Positions 23,659-35,835 are shown, numbered from the stretch's first letter. The stretch: DNA of 64,000 nucleotides from Pilaira anomala (GCA_025716855.1 JAIXMQ010000059.1:1-64000); one strand, 5' to 3'. The notes: generated from the sequence alone by a model not told the origin. Numbers and translations are program-made.

Positions 23659-24063
23659 ATGAACAACAAGAAACAAGAAGAGGATAATATACCACTTGTA
23701 CAATATCTGATGTTGGAACAACAAAAGAAACATCAAAAGCAAGCGTATTTCAATCGACTTCCACCACCTATAGTGATGAACGTGCAACCCAAATCTGTTC
23801 TTCATAGAAGACCTTCTTATCCAAGCACACCGTTATCATTATTAGATACATTTTCAGATGATGAAGATGATCAAGATTTAATACCTATTGGATATATCTC
23901 TACAGCAGCAGCACTTCAACAAAGAAAACAAGGGAACCCATTTCAATCTGCTGCCGAGAAATATAAAGAGAAAGTCATGGCACAATTAGATAGTAGTTGT
24001 CATGTGAATATATTAGATGAAGAAGATGATGATAATTTACCATTATCAAGTTACTATGTTTAA
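23659..24063 (+). CDS. Small acidic protein with repeated DxxPLxxY motif, 134 aa
   Basis: Single exon starting MNNKKQEEDNIPLVQYLM. Three acidic blocks each lead into a similar short motif: EEDNIPLVQYL (residue 8), DDQDLIPIGYI (about 72) and EDDDNLPLSSYYV at the very C-terminus. Between them lie a Gln/Lys-rich segment and a Pro/Ser patch. No fold is recognised; it looks like a disordered protein with repeated docking motifs. An AG just before the ATG (23656) could be a splice acceptor, so an upstream exon is possible. Confidence 0.7.
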   Translation: MNNKKQEEDNIPLVQYLMLEQQKKHQKQAYFNRLPPPIVMNVQPKSVLHRRPSYPSTPLSLLDTFSDDEDDQDLIPIGYISTAAALQQRKQGNPFQSAAEKYKEKVMAQLDSSCHVNILDEEDDDNLPLSSYYV

Positions 24064-24126
24064 AAAAAATGGGGGAGTTTTTTTTTTTTTTTTTATTGGC
24101 TGGTTTTCAATAAATACATTTTTTTT

Positions 24127-25353
24127 TTAATGAAATCCTGTATTATTGTTATTGCTTGGATTCAACTTGTTTCTCATATCTTCTTCTTTTGCATTCGCTT
24201 TTAATTCTTTCCATAAAGTTTCTTTTTGCATACTGGCTTTACATAATTTATTACGAGCTCCTTGTAAACGAGATATATATTCATTACTATAATTGATATT
24301 TTCCTGTAAAAATGTAATATTAATATATATATATATATCGACACACATAAAAAAAAAAAAATAACTTTACTAGTAATAACTCTTTGACTCTTTTCACTAC
24401 TTCTTGAGCTTCAGTATCTATCTCGGATTCATGATGATCATCATGCTCATGTTCTTTCAATCGCTCAATTTCTTTTACAGTAGCGACGACTTCAGCATCC
24501 AATACTTTAGGATCTAAAGGTTCTACAACATCGGATGATTGTTGACTTGCGGCACTGGATAAAGTGACAGCTGCTTCAGCGGCGGCCTCCAACTCTTGCT
24601 TGTATCGTTTTCTTTGTTCAGGAGTTCGGTCAAATGTCAAGTCCAAGTAACGAGGATCATCGTGATGCATAATGGCTGAAAGACGACTCAAGATCTTGTT
24701 AAAATTCTTTTCTCCTTCAATGAATTCCATCGAGGTCTTTGCTAATGCGTCGATTTGAGTTGAAAGTAAAATTCTTCTTAAAGCTGGTCTACGTACAATA
24801 TCAGTCGGTAATTCGATTGGACTCAAAATATCTAGTAAGTATTTTTTTAGTTTTTGAGGGAAACCCTTTTTTCCTCTTTTCATTACCTTCAATATTGATG
24901 AGGGTATAAGGATCTTCTTCTTCATCAGAGATACCATCTTCCATTCTTCTCTTTTTTCTTTTTACAATCGTTCTCTTTTTTCCTCCTTTTATAAACTATA
25001 TGAGAGAAAAAGCGCGCGCGTTAAAAAAGGAGAGAGTGAGAGAGAGAGAGAAAATATTTCTTCATGTTTACCTCTTCTTCTTCTGCTAATGTCTTTGGTG
25101 CACGTAACTTGTTTCCTCCAAACTGACTATCTGATGGACCCCATTTCTTCAGTATGAAAGAGTCAAGGATTTAAAATAATGAGTAATAGTGGGTTAGTTT
25201 AATTAGTATTTCAAAAAAAAAAAAAAGGATATGTTTATAGCCCCGGTTATGAGGAACGAGACCAACTTGGTCAGTATCACTATCTTCATTCTCTTGTATC
25301 CATTTATCTGATGCTGGAGGTTGATTTGAGTAATTTGTTGAAGGTGGTTCCAT
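24127..25353 (-). CDS. RXT2-like subunit of the Rpd3L/Sin3 histone deacetylase complex
   Basis: Exons (high to low): 25353 to a disputed donor, then a second exon ending 25072, 24995-24887, 24831-24371, 24303-24127; about 300 residues. The RXT2 N-terminal domain is seen once introns are removed: basic GGKKRTIVKRKKRR, acidic GISDEEEDPYTLINIE, then DILSPIELPTDIVRRPALRR and a helical GEKNFNKILSRLSAIMHHDD, with a coiled C-terminus. The first intron is uncertain. A GT-AG option (25266-25147) joins DTDQ to KWGPS; a GC-AG option (25241-25116) joins HNRG to NKLR and makes the RXT2-typical NRGNKLR. In yeast Rxt2 is part of the large Rpd3 corepressor. It is tail-to-tail with the acidic-protein gene, 63 bp apart. 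Confidence 0.82.
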
Positions 25354-26085
25354 TTTATAAATATAAAAAAAAAGAGAGAGAGGGAGGAGTAGAAAGATTT
25401 TTTTTTTATTTTTTTTTTTACTCTCTCTCTCTCTCTCTCACTTGTAGCGGGTTACGAATATCCGTACATTTCTTTTTCTGCAGTGAATCATCGTTTATAT
25501 ATAATGCAAGTGTAAGTATATAGATAACACATCATTTGGCTATAGATTGACTCCTTGTATTTGAATGCAATGTAAGAAGAAGTCTGGGTCAGTTTTTTCC
25601 CAAAAAAAAACGTGTGGGAGGCTCTCTCGCTCTCTATCTCTCATATGCAAGATGTAAGAATAAAGCCGGAAAAAACAATGCAAGTAGCACCAAAGGCTGG
25701 TCATCACTTCTCCTCAGGTTTATTACAATTTAAAGATGGCTCGGAATAAGGTTTTTTTTTTTTTTATATATTACAATGAACTAACTAACTAAAAATGATA
25801 CAATTACGATTTTCGTTTATAATAAAGAATTTATTATATATTATCTCGTGTACCACGACAAACAACACAAAGAAAACGGAACCACCTTTTTTAAATGTGA
25901 AACGAAGTACAGTAAATCAATCGATTCTGTAAAAAAAAAAAAAAAAGAGTCGTGCCTGAAAATCAATTGTTCACATGCTTCTTAAAAGATGATGTGTTTA
26001 TTATTTCAACCGTGTATGTATGTATATATATATAATCTAATAAATATTTATATGTGTACAACCGTATTATAAATGTAGTAATACC
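25354..26085. other. Intergenic region
   Basis: Upstream of the RXT2-like gene and downstream of the F-box gene. It has GA/CT microsatellites near 25373-25440, A runs, and no supported gene. Confidence 0.6.
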
Positions 26086-27894
26086 TTAAATAGAAAAATC
26101 GTATACAGTCCTGTACCTATTCCAACAAACCGTTAATTTCTCTAAAGACAAGACCTGAATATGAATAAACAACGCATCCGATTCACATAAATGTAAATGT
26201 CGATCATACATCACTTGATCAATCTGACCCGAGAAATTCAGGTAATCCTTTGGATCTTGATTTTCAACATCCAAGAAATAACAGCGTGTACCTCTTTCTT
26301 GTTGTATCTTTAGGTAAAAACCAGTGGCTTCTGGTGATCCAACAAGGTAAGCTAGATCCAAAGATAAATGAACAAATGCGGTACGTCTTGCATAGATCCT
26401 GACCTCGTTTGTATCGATACGATGACGATAGAATTCACATTGGTTTAATTCCACAGTGATAGGTTGATTGAAATGGTTTATGAATGCGTTGAAGGATTCA
26501 AGTAAAGCGAATTGACAGTTCTGAAACAGGATATGAGTTGCAGGCGTAGTTCTTTGTTGCATCATGACAGAGATCGGCATGATATTAGCGCCAATGAATA
26601 CGAGTGTTTTGAGGTTACTGAATAATCTTAGTCGAGGAAGGATATGGATGAGTTGGAAGGAATCATCCTTTTTTCCTTGATTGAAGTGGTAACGCAGTGT
26701 ATGGAAATAAAATGAAATACTTTGATCTGTCAAGATATGTTGTGTCATTTGGCCTGCAACATGGTAATCAAAATTTCCTCTTGAATTGATTTCTAAGGCA
26801 ATCATACCTTGTTGTTGTTGTTGTTGATTGAATTGAGTTGGTTTGGATAGGACAATTTGAGGTAATTGATAATGATGTGTGTCTTTATTGTAAATAATAT
26901 CCAAAGCATGTGTGGCGTTAGAAGAGAGTAAACCTGCAAAATATGCTTTGAGGACTAGGATGGGATGATTGAGGTTTCCTCCTTGAGTGATAAAGGAGAC
27001 CTTGTAGATTGGTATATGTTGACTTAGGTGACGAAAAAAAGATTGGATGATGCCTTCGTTATTGATCATGGCTTGAGGTAGTTTATGAAACTCCAGTTGT
27101 AAAAAATCTAGACTTGAGAATCGAGATTGGAGATACCGTAAGTCTTGGTCCGAAGCTGATATTGCATAAAGAATATTCAATCTTTTTATATGTTGTTGTT
27201 GTTGCTGTGTATTGGGTACAATGACATCCAAGGTGGAGGAGGGTAATGGATGAAAATCAATACCTGCCTCAGTAAGGTTTGGAAAACAAGAGACAAGTTG
27301 ATCGAACTCAATCATACTGTTGATAACACTATTTAAAGTCAAATGTGTGATGGTTCGAAAGAACGCTTGTAGGTCATGGATACGTCGCGTACTGATAGTT
27401 AAATGTCGTAAACTGTTCTTCAAAAGAGAGGCACAATTCAAATAACTTTGATAGGATATTGGATCAAATCGAAAGGGGTAAAAGATCTTGGTCAAGTGAG
27501 TCCAGGTTGGATTGGATCGGATGATGCCAAGCTCAAAATATTTCCATTGACTGTCCATGAGCGGGTTAAGGAATAAAATCTCTTGTACATGAGGGGATTG
27601 AGTGATGAGTGAAATAAAAGGCTGTAGATCGGTCATGTCAATGGAGACGATATGGATACGAAAGATAAATTGACCAGGAGGATAGAGATGACTACTACTG
27701 TGAGTGAGTGTATGGAATAGAGGGTCATCTTGTTTTATCTTGAGTTGAACCTCTCGGTATAAAAGGTGTTGTGTCATTTTTAACCAGTTTTTATTGATTG
27801 AGAGGCAGGCGTGTATTTTTTCACATTTTCGAAGGATTTCCAAGACTATGTCTGAGGGTAATTGATCCCATTTACTGTTGATACAGTTATTCAT
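26086..27894 (-). CDS. F-box protein with degenerate leucine-rich region, 602 aa
   Basis: Single exon. The N-terminus WDQLPSDIVLEILRKCEKIH followed by SINKNWLKMTQHLLYREV is an F-box (about residues 8-50), which would dock to Skp1 in an SCF ubiquitin ligase. The rest is irregular, with leucine-rich segments such as SLRHLTISTRRI, LTHLTLNSVI, SLDFLQLEF and NLKTLVFIG that read as a degenerate LRR solenoid for substrate binding. Two short Gln runs are present. F-box families are large in fungi, so the substrate cannot be predicted. No truncation is seen. Confidence 0.88.
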   Translation of the reverse strand: MNNCINSKWDQLPSDIVLEILRKCEKIHACLSINKNWLKMTQHLLYREVQLKIKQDDPLFHTLTHSSSHLYPPGQFIFRIHIVSIDMTDLQPFISLITQSPHVQEILFLNPLMDSQWKYFELGIIRSNPTWTHLTKIFYPFRFDPISYQSYLNCASLLKNSLRHLTISTRRIHDLQAFFRTITHLTLNSVINSMIEFDQLVSCFPNLTEAGIDFHPLPSSTLDVIVPNTQQQQQHIKRLNILYAISASDQDLRYLQSRFSSLDFLQLEFHKLPQAMINNEGIIQSFFRHLSQHIPIYKVSFITQGGNLNHPILVLKAYFAGLLSSNATHALDIIYNKDTHHYQLPQIVLSKPTQFNQQQQQQGMIALEINSRGNFDYHVAGQMTQHILTDQSISFYFHTLRYHFNQGKKDDSFQLIHILPRLRLFSNLKTLVFIGANIMPISVMMQQRTTPATHILFQNCQFALLESFNAFINHFNQPITVELNQCEFYRHRIDTNEVRIYARRTAFVHLSLDLAYLVGSPEATGFYLKIQQERGTRCYFLDVENQDPKDYLNFSGQIDQVMYDRHLHLCESDALFIHIQVLSLEKLTVCWNRYRTVYDFSI

Positions 27895-28725
27895 AATTGT
27901 TTATGTAAAAAAAAAAAAAAAGAGAGAGAAAAAAAAAAATATAATTAATCTATTTATCAAGTCTAAAACTGGAATTTATTGTATGGATGTTTATGTATAC
28001 GTAACATGGCTCATTATTGTATCTTTATTATTGTTCTCAACATATAAGGATAAAAGCAATTTTCATTTTGAGTATAAAGTACATTCGTTCGAATATTTAA
28101 TAAGTTTTGACAACAAATACTATTAAGGAACTAGATATGTACTATCTACATACTCTGACCTATACTTGTTTGTTATGTAGAACCATGTATATTCTTCTTC
28201 CTTCTTGCATCCATGATCCCTTTTTTTTTTTTATCGTGTCCCTTTGTTTGGTAAGTGTAGAGACTTTTTATAAAAGATATCTTTTTTTTTTTTTTTTATG
28301 TTACACTTTCTTATGTGTGCACGTCCTTCCGATACAATTAAATTTCTATTTTATCTTGAATTTTTATCTTTTTTATTTTGATACTTTTTATCAGGCATTT
28401 ATTAAAGTATTTTAACATGTTGCTTTATATACTTGTATGATCCTAATATATGATCGTTTTTAATGTACAAGCATGAAAACATGAATCATGACAAGAAAGA
28501 GAAGAGAGTTTATTGTATCGCCAACATTGAGTGTAACATATTACGGAATGTGGTCCAAACATTTCTTAGCGTTTGTACTCTATACGTCAAATTAATTATT
28601 GGATAAACTATATATCTTTTTTTTTACTACATTAATCACTATATTTATATGCCTTTTTATATATGAGTATCATTCTTTTTTCTGTCCTCTTTTTTTTTTA
28701 TTTTTATAACAAGCTAAAAAAAAAA
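27895..28725. other. AT-rich divergent intergenic region
   Basis: Between the F-box (-) and KCTD-like (+) starts. Only low-complexity Phe/Tyr-rich open frames (for example 28107-28415), which I do not call. Presumably holds both promoters; none identified. Confidence 0.6.
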
Positions 28726-29322
28726 ATGTCTATTCAAATACTCGATGTAGGTGGAGTCATCTACAAAACGACAAAACATACATTAAAAGGATCTACGTAC
28801 CTTACGAATCTAATTGCAGGAAATGAATGGACAAATCACACTACTAGTAAAGACCAACACGTCTTTATTGACAGAGATGGAAAATTATTTCATTACGTAT
28901 TAGAATACATGCGTACCAAGAGTATTCATGCACCCGATCCTATTCTATCAAGTTTAAAAGAGGAAGCGAAATTTTATCATCTTACTGAGATGGAAGAGAA
29001 GATTGAACAGATGTTGAACCACAAACAAGTGTCAGTCTCTACCGAAGAAGGCATTTTGAGTTTACGAGAGATCAGTCGGCTGTCAAATATTGAAATTGAG
29101 TATAGTTTATGTGATGTGGTGAAACCACTTCCGGTCAATAAGAATGGATACAACATCTTGACCACGTTACGATGTCTTAAAAAGGTGTACAAATGTCCTC
29201 GAAATATTTCTACTCATACTGAACCTTTTCGATGTGGAAAATCATGTGAATTGAACGTTTCGGAAGAAAGCCGATGGGTGAAGGAAGAAGAAAGGATGTA
29301 CTTGGTTTCACGAAACAAGTAA
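28726..29322 (+). CDS. KCTD-type BTB/POZ protein, 198 aa
   Basis: The ATG at 28726 follows an A run; the longer frame from 28663 starts with a Phe-rich translation of T runs and is not used. Residues 1-95 are a T1/KCTD BTB domain: ILDVGGVIYKTTKHTLKG, then DRDGKLFHYVLEYMRT, then LKEEAKFYHLTEME. KCTD proteins usually serve as Cullin-3 adaptors or oligomeric scaffolds. The C-terminal part is unusual, with a Cys/His pattern CPRNISTHTEPFRCGKSC ending EERMYLVSRNK. The same C-terminus is recognisable in the broken copy at 47523-47949. Confidence 0.88.
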   Translation: MSIQILDVGGVIYKTTKHTLKGSTYLTNLIAGNEWTNHTTSKDQHVFIDRDGKLFHYVLEYMRTKSIHAPDPILSSLKEEAKFYHLTEMEEKIEQMLNHKQVSVSTEEGILSLREISRLSNIEIEYSLCDVVKPLPVNKNGYNILTTLRCLKKVYKCPRNISTHTEPFRCGKSCELNVSEESRWVKEEERMYLVSRNK

Positions 29323-29947
29323 AAAAAAAACACATACACACGTCTTTTTCAAAAATTCCAATACATCACTTTTTTTTTTACCCGTTTCACCATTTTAATT
29401 GTTATTGATGTTGGACTCAGAATAAAAATATGCAGCTTGTACCGATTTCACCCACATAAATTTATATTATGAAAGCTTAAAAAAAAAAAAAAAGAATGTA
29501 ATGTGTGTATCTACACGCATTTATTAACCTTAATCAAAATGCAAAACAAAATGGTCTAGTTTTTTTTTTTACCCCAATACTTTTTTTTTTTTACCTATTG
29601 AAGCTTGTGATTGATCATCCCTACATGCATTCTCCTTTGTTTACTTGTTTCGACTTAATTACTACTTTTTATGTAATTACGAGTATATATATATATAAAA
29701 AAGTTGCCCCCTCCCCCTTTTTTTTTTTGAGGGGGTCATGGGAGATGAAAGCTTTTAATTTATAATTTACCATCATGTGAAACTATAGTAATAGCGCAAA
29801 GTTAAATATTTACACTTCTGTAAACAGGTTTCATCTTTATAAGAATATAACTATATTACTACTGTCATTTGTATTTAGTATGTACACAGACGGTAATGGT
29901 GTGTGAAAAATCAAGGAATGAAAGAATGTCTAAAAAACCCCCCACAC

Positions 29948-29978
<31 letters not shown>

Positions 29979-31131
29979 GCAACAAATCTTGTGGCGCGTT
30001 GTTAGTCAGTTAAAACCGATTGCACCTATTGGTAGTTAGCAAAGCCTTTTATAATTTATATTTCCAATAAAAATGTATTTTCTCTCTCTTAGAACAAAGA
30101 AAATTTTTCATCTGATGCGGTGACCCTAAAAGAGATGTCTTTCAAATAAAATGTTACACTTGTTATTATAAAGAATATCTTTGTAAAGTAATCTTCTTCA
30201 GTCCGTCGATTGATTGCATTGTCATAATAAAAAAAAAAAAAACGGGGGGGGGGAGAGAGGAAGGATGGGATAATCGTGTTTTACTGAATGGTTTTTCAAA
30301 AATATGTGTCAACCAATTAAGCCCCAGAATGGATTCAACAATAATTCGGTTGATGGATAAATAGACCAATATTACAGCTTCCCGCGCGCGGGCACAACAA
30401 AAGAGGAACCACAAAAGCCTCGTGGAAATGATGATGAAAAGCGTGGACGCATTAGTACAAGCATCTTCTTTTTAGTAGAACGTTTAACAAATTACATAAG
30501 AGAAAAGAAGGAGGGGGGGGGGGAGGGGGGAAGTACGTTTTCCCACACATCGGTTTTTATTATTATCAAATGATTGAATTTTACAATTGTATTAAACAAG
30601 TGTGCGGCTTTACAAAATGGGTTTACTGTAATGAAAGTTTTTTTTTAACTTGCATTAAATGAACCACGAAATTGTATTACAGTCAATCCTAGTCATAATT
30701 TCAGTCTTTTAACTATTACATATACTCTGATAGTTATTAAAACTGGCTGATTCATATCAACAGGCTGCTATCATTTTCAGTAGTATCGGGAAAGGCAACT
30801 TACATTCCATTTTACCAGCGACTATTGTTTTTACGAGAGCTTCTTTTTTTTTTTATTGGGATAATTTTGTTAATAGATTGAGATACGTCTGTAAGCACGC
30901 TGTTATCAGATTATATGCTCAGTGGATATTGCTCTAATTCTGAAATTCAACACTCAACTCTCTTTTATGAGCTTTTCGCGTTATATATTCCCTTCAAGCT
31001 TTAATTTGTACACAGTCACATTAACAGACGCCAAAAAAAAAAAAAAAAAAAAATAATAATAATAATGACTCTGTTTTTCACTCACTCTGTATTTATATTC
31101 CCATTTTTTTTTTTTTTTTCTAAAGGACAAC
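29323..31131. other. 1.8 kb gene-free interval
   Basis: No gene supported. It has a TTA microsatellite (29950-29980) and notable G runs for such AT-rich DNA: around 30244-30256 and 30514-30532 (two G tracts separated by one A). T-rich tract and start context of the zf-C3H1 gene lie at the right edge. Confidence 0.6.
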
Positions 31132-34100
31132 ATGGCGAATCCAGTAAATTACACTTGTATTTCGGACGACGAAGGCTCTGATATGGACGTGTCAGAAAAC
31201 GAAGATAGTCCACCAGCACACGTTCCAGTTCAGGTAACTTTTTTTTTTTTTTTCACGTGGTTATGCGTTTGAAATTCTTCAAAACAAAAACTAACATGTA
31301 TTAAATTAAAACTTTCAGCGTAGACCTCATGAAGGTATGGTCGTTAGTCTTCACAAGCACATGAAAAGAGATTCTTGGGGACCCGATGCGATCAAATCCC
31401 GAGTTGAAAACAAGATAGAGCCATCACCTAGCAAATATAATCCCACCTCGTTTGCAGCAATAGCAGCTAGCACTCGTCGCCGTGAGAGTCGTTCGGATTC
31501 AGAAAGTAGTTTCCATACTGCTCCCAGCTCACCTGAAGAAGAAGGTGCTCTTGATGAATTTGATAATGAGGAAGGGGAGGATACCCAGATGGAACCTGGT
31601 CAAATTCCATCCACTCCCGCGTCTTCGAATACACTTCAAGAGCAGTGCTTGGAACTTGAAAGGCAGTTAAAGTTGAATGATGAACGGGAGACACAGCTGG
31701 AAATGAAACTGAAGGATTTTCATGAGGTTCAAGAGTCGTTAAAGTTGCAATTGTTGGAACTCAAGGTGAGATATTCAATCGCGCGTAATCGTAAACCGCC
31801 TACGACAAAAATGGATCATATATTCAGTATTACAAATCAATCTGTAGATCAACAAAGTGATACGGTTGCTGAGCAATCAAATACTGATGCAGCACCGAAT
31901 ACTACAGCATTGGATACTACTACAACGTTGAATACTACAGCATTGAATACTACAGCATTGGATACTACAATGTTGAATACTACAGCATCAAATACTACAG
32001 CACTGAATACTACAGCACTGAATACTACAGCACTGAATACTACAGCATCAAATACTACACCACTGAATACTACAGCATCAAATACTACAGCACTGAATAC
32101 TACAGCATTGAATACTACAGCATCAAACACTACACCACTGAATACTACAGCACCGAATACTATGGAAGTATTGGATTCCGACATAATAGTAAAAACGGAA
32201 GTTAGTGATATAGATTCGTCTGTTCCAAAACAGCTTTCTAAACGTCAAAGAAGAAAAAGAAAAAATAAGGGTAAAGGGCGAGCAGAAATACAGTACGCGG
32301 ATCATATACCTTCTGAAATTGACGCTGATACATATGCAGCAATTGATGCAGTGATGGACGAATTGGACAAACCATACGAACAAACGAATTACCAGCCAAA
32401 TACGATCAATTTAAATAAGAGAAGATTATCAACCAACGATTCCGACCAATCACAAAAGTCAACACCACCTCCAGCTCCATCATCTCAGAAAAAGAAAGCC
32501 AAGATGGATGATGTACCATCGAATACAAACAATCGATTGGTAACAGCAGCCATTGACAAACCGTACTCGAAAAATACTTTTGGCAGGAACAGCTTAAATA
32601 GTTCAGGAGATGAAAATATGGATATCTCTGGCCCGTATAATGAAAGGATCAAAGAAGAAGAAGTAGAGTTGATACAGCCTGATGGACCGCCTTATCGTGC
32701 AGCCAACATCGAAAATCGTAAGACATTAGCTAAACCTCTTGCTCGCCTCGTCAATGATTATCTCACTTACAAACCACCTACCTTGAAAGAAATGAGACTG
32801 ACGCTTGAGAACTTGAAAGAAACCAGCCTTAAAACCAAGCCTTTGTCAATTTATCAAGAAGAGTTTGTCAAGGGGTTAATCAAGAAAATCCTCATGCTGA
32901 TTGAAAACTATATGACTTACAGTGATGAAACATTAGCCAAGTCATATCGTATACCACAGACGAATGAATTCGTTCCTGACGAGTTACCAGAAGAATATTA
33001 TGGCAACTTGGAGGAACTAAACTTTGATCGTCCGGATATTTCTCATCATGACCTCTACAAGATCGTTCGGTATTTTGATGCCCTCAGTTCGAGCAACAGT
33101 AAAAAAAGAGCAGAACAACTCCTTTTAAAAAGTGGAAGACAGCCCGATCGACCTATCTTAAGACACTGCGATCCTGCAGTACGAGAGGATGCTGATGCGA
33201 ACATCTCTGACGATGAAACCGAATATGGTCGTCTACTCAAGGTAACTATATATATATATATATATGTATATACATGTGCAGAAAAAAAAAAGACATCTTT
33301 TTTACCAATTAAAAATATACATTAACCCTATGTAGGCTAAACGATTGGAGAAAGAGAGACGCCTTGCCAAAGAGACGGAAGAGTTCAACGCCCGCAAAGC
33401 TGCAAAAGAGATGAGGAATGCAGAAAAAGAGAGACTAAGAATAGAGGAACAGAATGCACGTAAAGCAGCGAAAAAGATGATGAATATAGAAAGAGAGAGA
33501 GCAAGGGTCGAACAGGCAGAAAAGGACTTTGAAACAAGAGAAAAACGTAAACTTAAACTTGAAAAATCTAAAAAGAAGACGGAAGAACGGGAGAATAATA
33601 ATAATACGCAATTAAAAGTAGATCCCATGGCAAGAACAAGAGCCGCGATTAAACGTTGTATAGATGAAGAGGGTAATACGCAATCTGAAACTAATGCGCT
33701 TCGTTCTTCTACTGCTACTTCTTACCGTTTACCAGAACCATCATTTGTTATTCCTAAAATAGAACCCGTTGAAAATGTGAGCACTTGGAGACCAAAGCCT
33801 CCTGTTGATGAACCTTCTATTTTTTCGCCTGGGTCTGTTAGACTACCTGCTATGCCTGCTCGACCTGTAGCTTTTGCCCAGCCAATTACAAGTGTACAAT
33901 CTCAACCTTTACAATCTCAACCTTCACAATCTCAACCTTCACAATCTCAACCTTCACAATCTCAACCTTCACAACCTCAAAAGAATCAACCTCAAAAGAA
34001 TCAACCTCAAAAGAATCAGCCTCAAAAGAATCAACCTCAAAAGACACAATCTGTTCAACCTGTACAGTCTCAAGATAAAAAACCTGTTCAATATGCACAG

Positions 34101-34691
34101 TCTTCACAACCTTCGCAGCTTTCACAGCCTTCACAGATTTCACAGCCTTCACGACCTACACAACCTACACAACCTACACAACCCACACAACCTACACAAC
34201 CCACACAACCCACACAACCTACACAACCCACACAACCTACACAACCTACACAACCTACACAACCTACACAACCTACACAACCTACACAACCTACACAACC
34301 TACACAACCTACGCAACCTATCAGACCTGTTATTAGGCCAGCGGATGCACCTGTTATTATTCACGATAACCCATCATCATCACAAATAATCATTGATACA
34401 TCTCACTACACAAGATCTAATGAAATCAATAGTTTACAGGTACAGGTATATATTAAATATTAAATCAAAAATACTTATTTTTTTTTATATATATATTTAA
34501 TTTAGGAAACCTCTTCGTCTGGTACTTCTTTCCAACCATATCAATCACCACTAAACAGCCTTGGACTCACTTACCAAAAACTGCCACCAAAAAGCTTAAA
34601 AAAAGTAGATACACTTTGTATTGCTGAATCGCAAGGTGGTGTATGTAACATTCGTGGCTGTCACTTTACACATTTCAGGGACTTTAAATGA
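31132..34691 (+). CDS. zf-C3H1 (Red1/ZFC3H1-like) zinc-finger protein, about 1106 aa
   Basis: Exons 31132-31233, 31319-33241, 33336-34445 (or 34439) and 34506-34691, all phase 0. The short first exon encodes [20 protein letters not shown]. Exon 2 has a disordered acidic region, a 15-bp minisatellite coding NTTAL units, a basic patch [12 protein letters not shown], and a helical region around [13 protein letters not shown]. Exon 3 begins with a charged coiled coil rich in Lys, Glu and Arg, then [10 protein letters not shown] and TQP repeat arrays. The last exon ends with Cys-X8-Cys-X4-Cys-X3-His ([17 protein letters not shown]), the putative zf-C3H1 finger known from Red1 and ZFC3H1, scaffolds linking nuclear RNA to the exosome. 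The finger is convincing; orthology is an inference. Confidence 0.8.
31903..32164 (+). repeat. 15-bp coding minisatellite (NTTAL units)
   Basis: About 17 units close to GAATACTACAGCATT/CTG, all in frame, in exon 2 of the zf-C3H1 gene. Third-position and codon variants (TTG, CTG, TCA, CCA) alternate, giving Leu, Ser and Pro forms. Confidence 0.9.
33895..34062 (+). repeat. Two adjacent 15-bp coding repeats
   Basis: Five or so units of CAATCTCAACCTTCA (QSQPS) run into five units of CCTCAAAAGAATCAA (QPQKN) in exon 3 of the same gene. Confidence 0.9.
34149..34322 (+). repeat. 9-bp coding minisatellite (TQP units)
   Basis: Around 19 in-frame copies of CCTACACAA, with CCC/CCT variants. The antisense reading (repeated CRLCRL) and the +1 reading (repeated NLHNLH) are artefacts. 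Confidence 0.9.
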
Positions 34692-34896
34692 TCTGGGGAA
34701 AGTTTTACATTATTCGAAGAAGAATTTTTTTTTTTTTTTTTTTTTTTAATAAAAGTCAACAGCGTTTTTGAATAAAAATTTCTCCACTCAAAAAAAAAAG
34801 AAAAAAGATGATTTACAATTTGTTTCACGTCCAATAACATAACCCCTATGATTAAGATTTCTACTCTTTCTTTTCTTCAAATACTTATTTTTATAG

Positions 34897-35117
34897 TTAA
34901 GCCGAGTTCAAACTTTGTAAATAAGCAAAGCAAGCATCATTGTAAGGTTTCCACTCAGGTTCAACTACTTTAAAGGCAAGTTGTTCCGGAGTCAAAGGTA
35001 GTGGTGGTGGTTGTGATGGTGTCGTGATAGGAGTCTAGTTACATGCAATGATCGCATTAGTAAGGCCTGAAGGTGTATCTTCTATCTTGGACTGTTTTCT
35101 TCTTAATTCGATTTCCT
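34897..35117 (-). pseudogene. Gene 3'-end fragment with in-frame stop
   Basis: After an acceptor-like CTCCTAG the minus strand reads EIELRRKQSKIEDTPSGLTN, meets a TAG, then continues in the same frame through TPEQLAFKVVEPEWKPYNDA to a stop at 34897. Composition is strongly protein-like on both sides of the TAG. No upstream exon found; family not recognised. Confidence 0.4.
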
Positions 35118-35785
35118 AGGAGGGGAATTTCCAAAATTTGTTAAAAAAAAAAACGAGCCGACTACTCGCTTCGCTTTCTGACAACCATCTCGCCCTAACG
35201 GGTTCAGGCGGGATATCTTCCCTATCCAACACATGCAATTGCACAAAAAAGAGTATTCGCTATGGAGATTACTAGAGGTAAAAAGATAAATTTTAGAACA
35301 GTTAATTTACATTGTATTTAAAGACTTTTTAACACAATTTACTTTTATAAACAGTTATTTTGAAAAATAGCATATATTCTTAAGAAACGAAATAGACGCA
35401 GGACGATTAAACGTTAGGGTGTTTACAGTTAATGATCACTATTTATGTCATCTATAACACATTATCATCAAAGCTGGACCTTCAAGAGTATACTCTTATC
35501 GTAATTTGGAAAGAACTATTAAGAAATACAGTAAGTGATCTTATTAAATCCAATAGCAAAATCAACACAAATGCATCCAAGATCCTTACCAGTCAAGCAG
35601 AATACAATAGTCACTACGTTCGTAATATTACACAGAGCTTAACACGTAATCCCACTTACAGTCCAAATTCATTTTTGGTGTCATCATTCTGGTATATCTC
35701 ACTATCCACAACTTTGGGAACCGTTTGATCAAGATTAATTATGTATCAGTTGATGTATCTGCCAATTTGTTATATTGTACAGTGT

Positions 35786-35835
<50 letters not shown>

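Noticed and set aside
31849..32184. Antisense protein of repeated [10 protein letters not shown] (membrane-like)
   Set aside because: It is the complement of the coding minisatellite of the zf-C3H1 gene.
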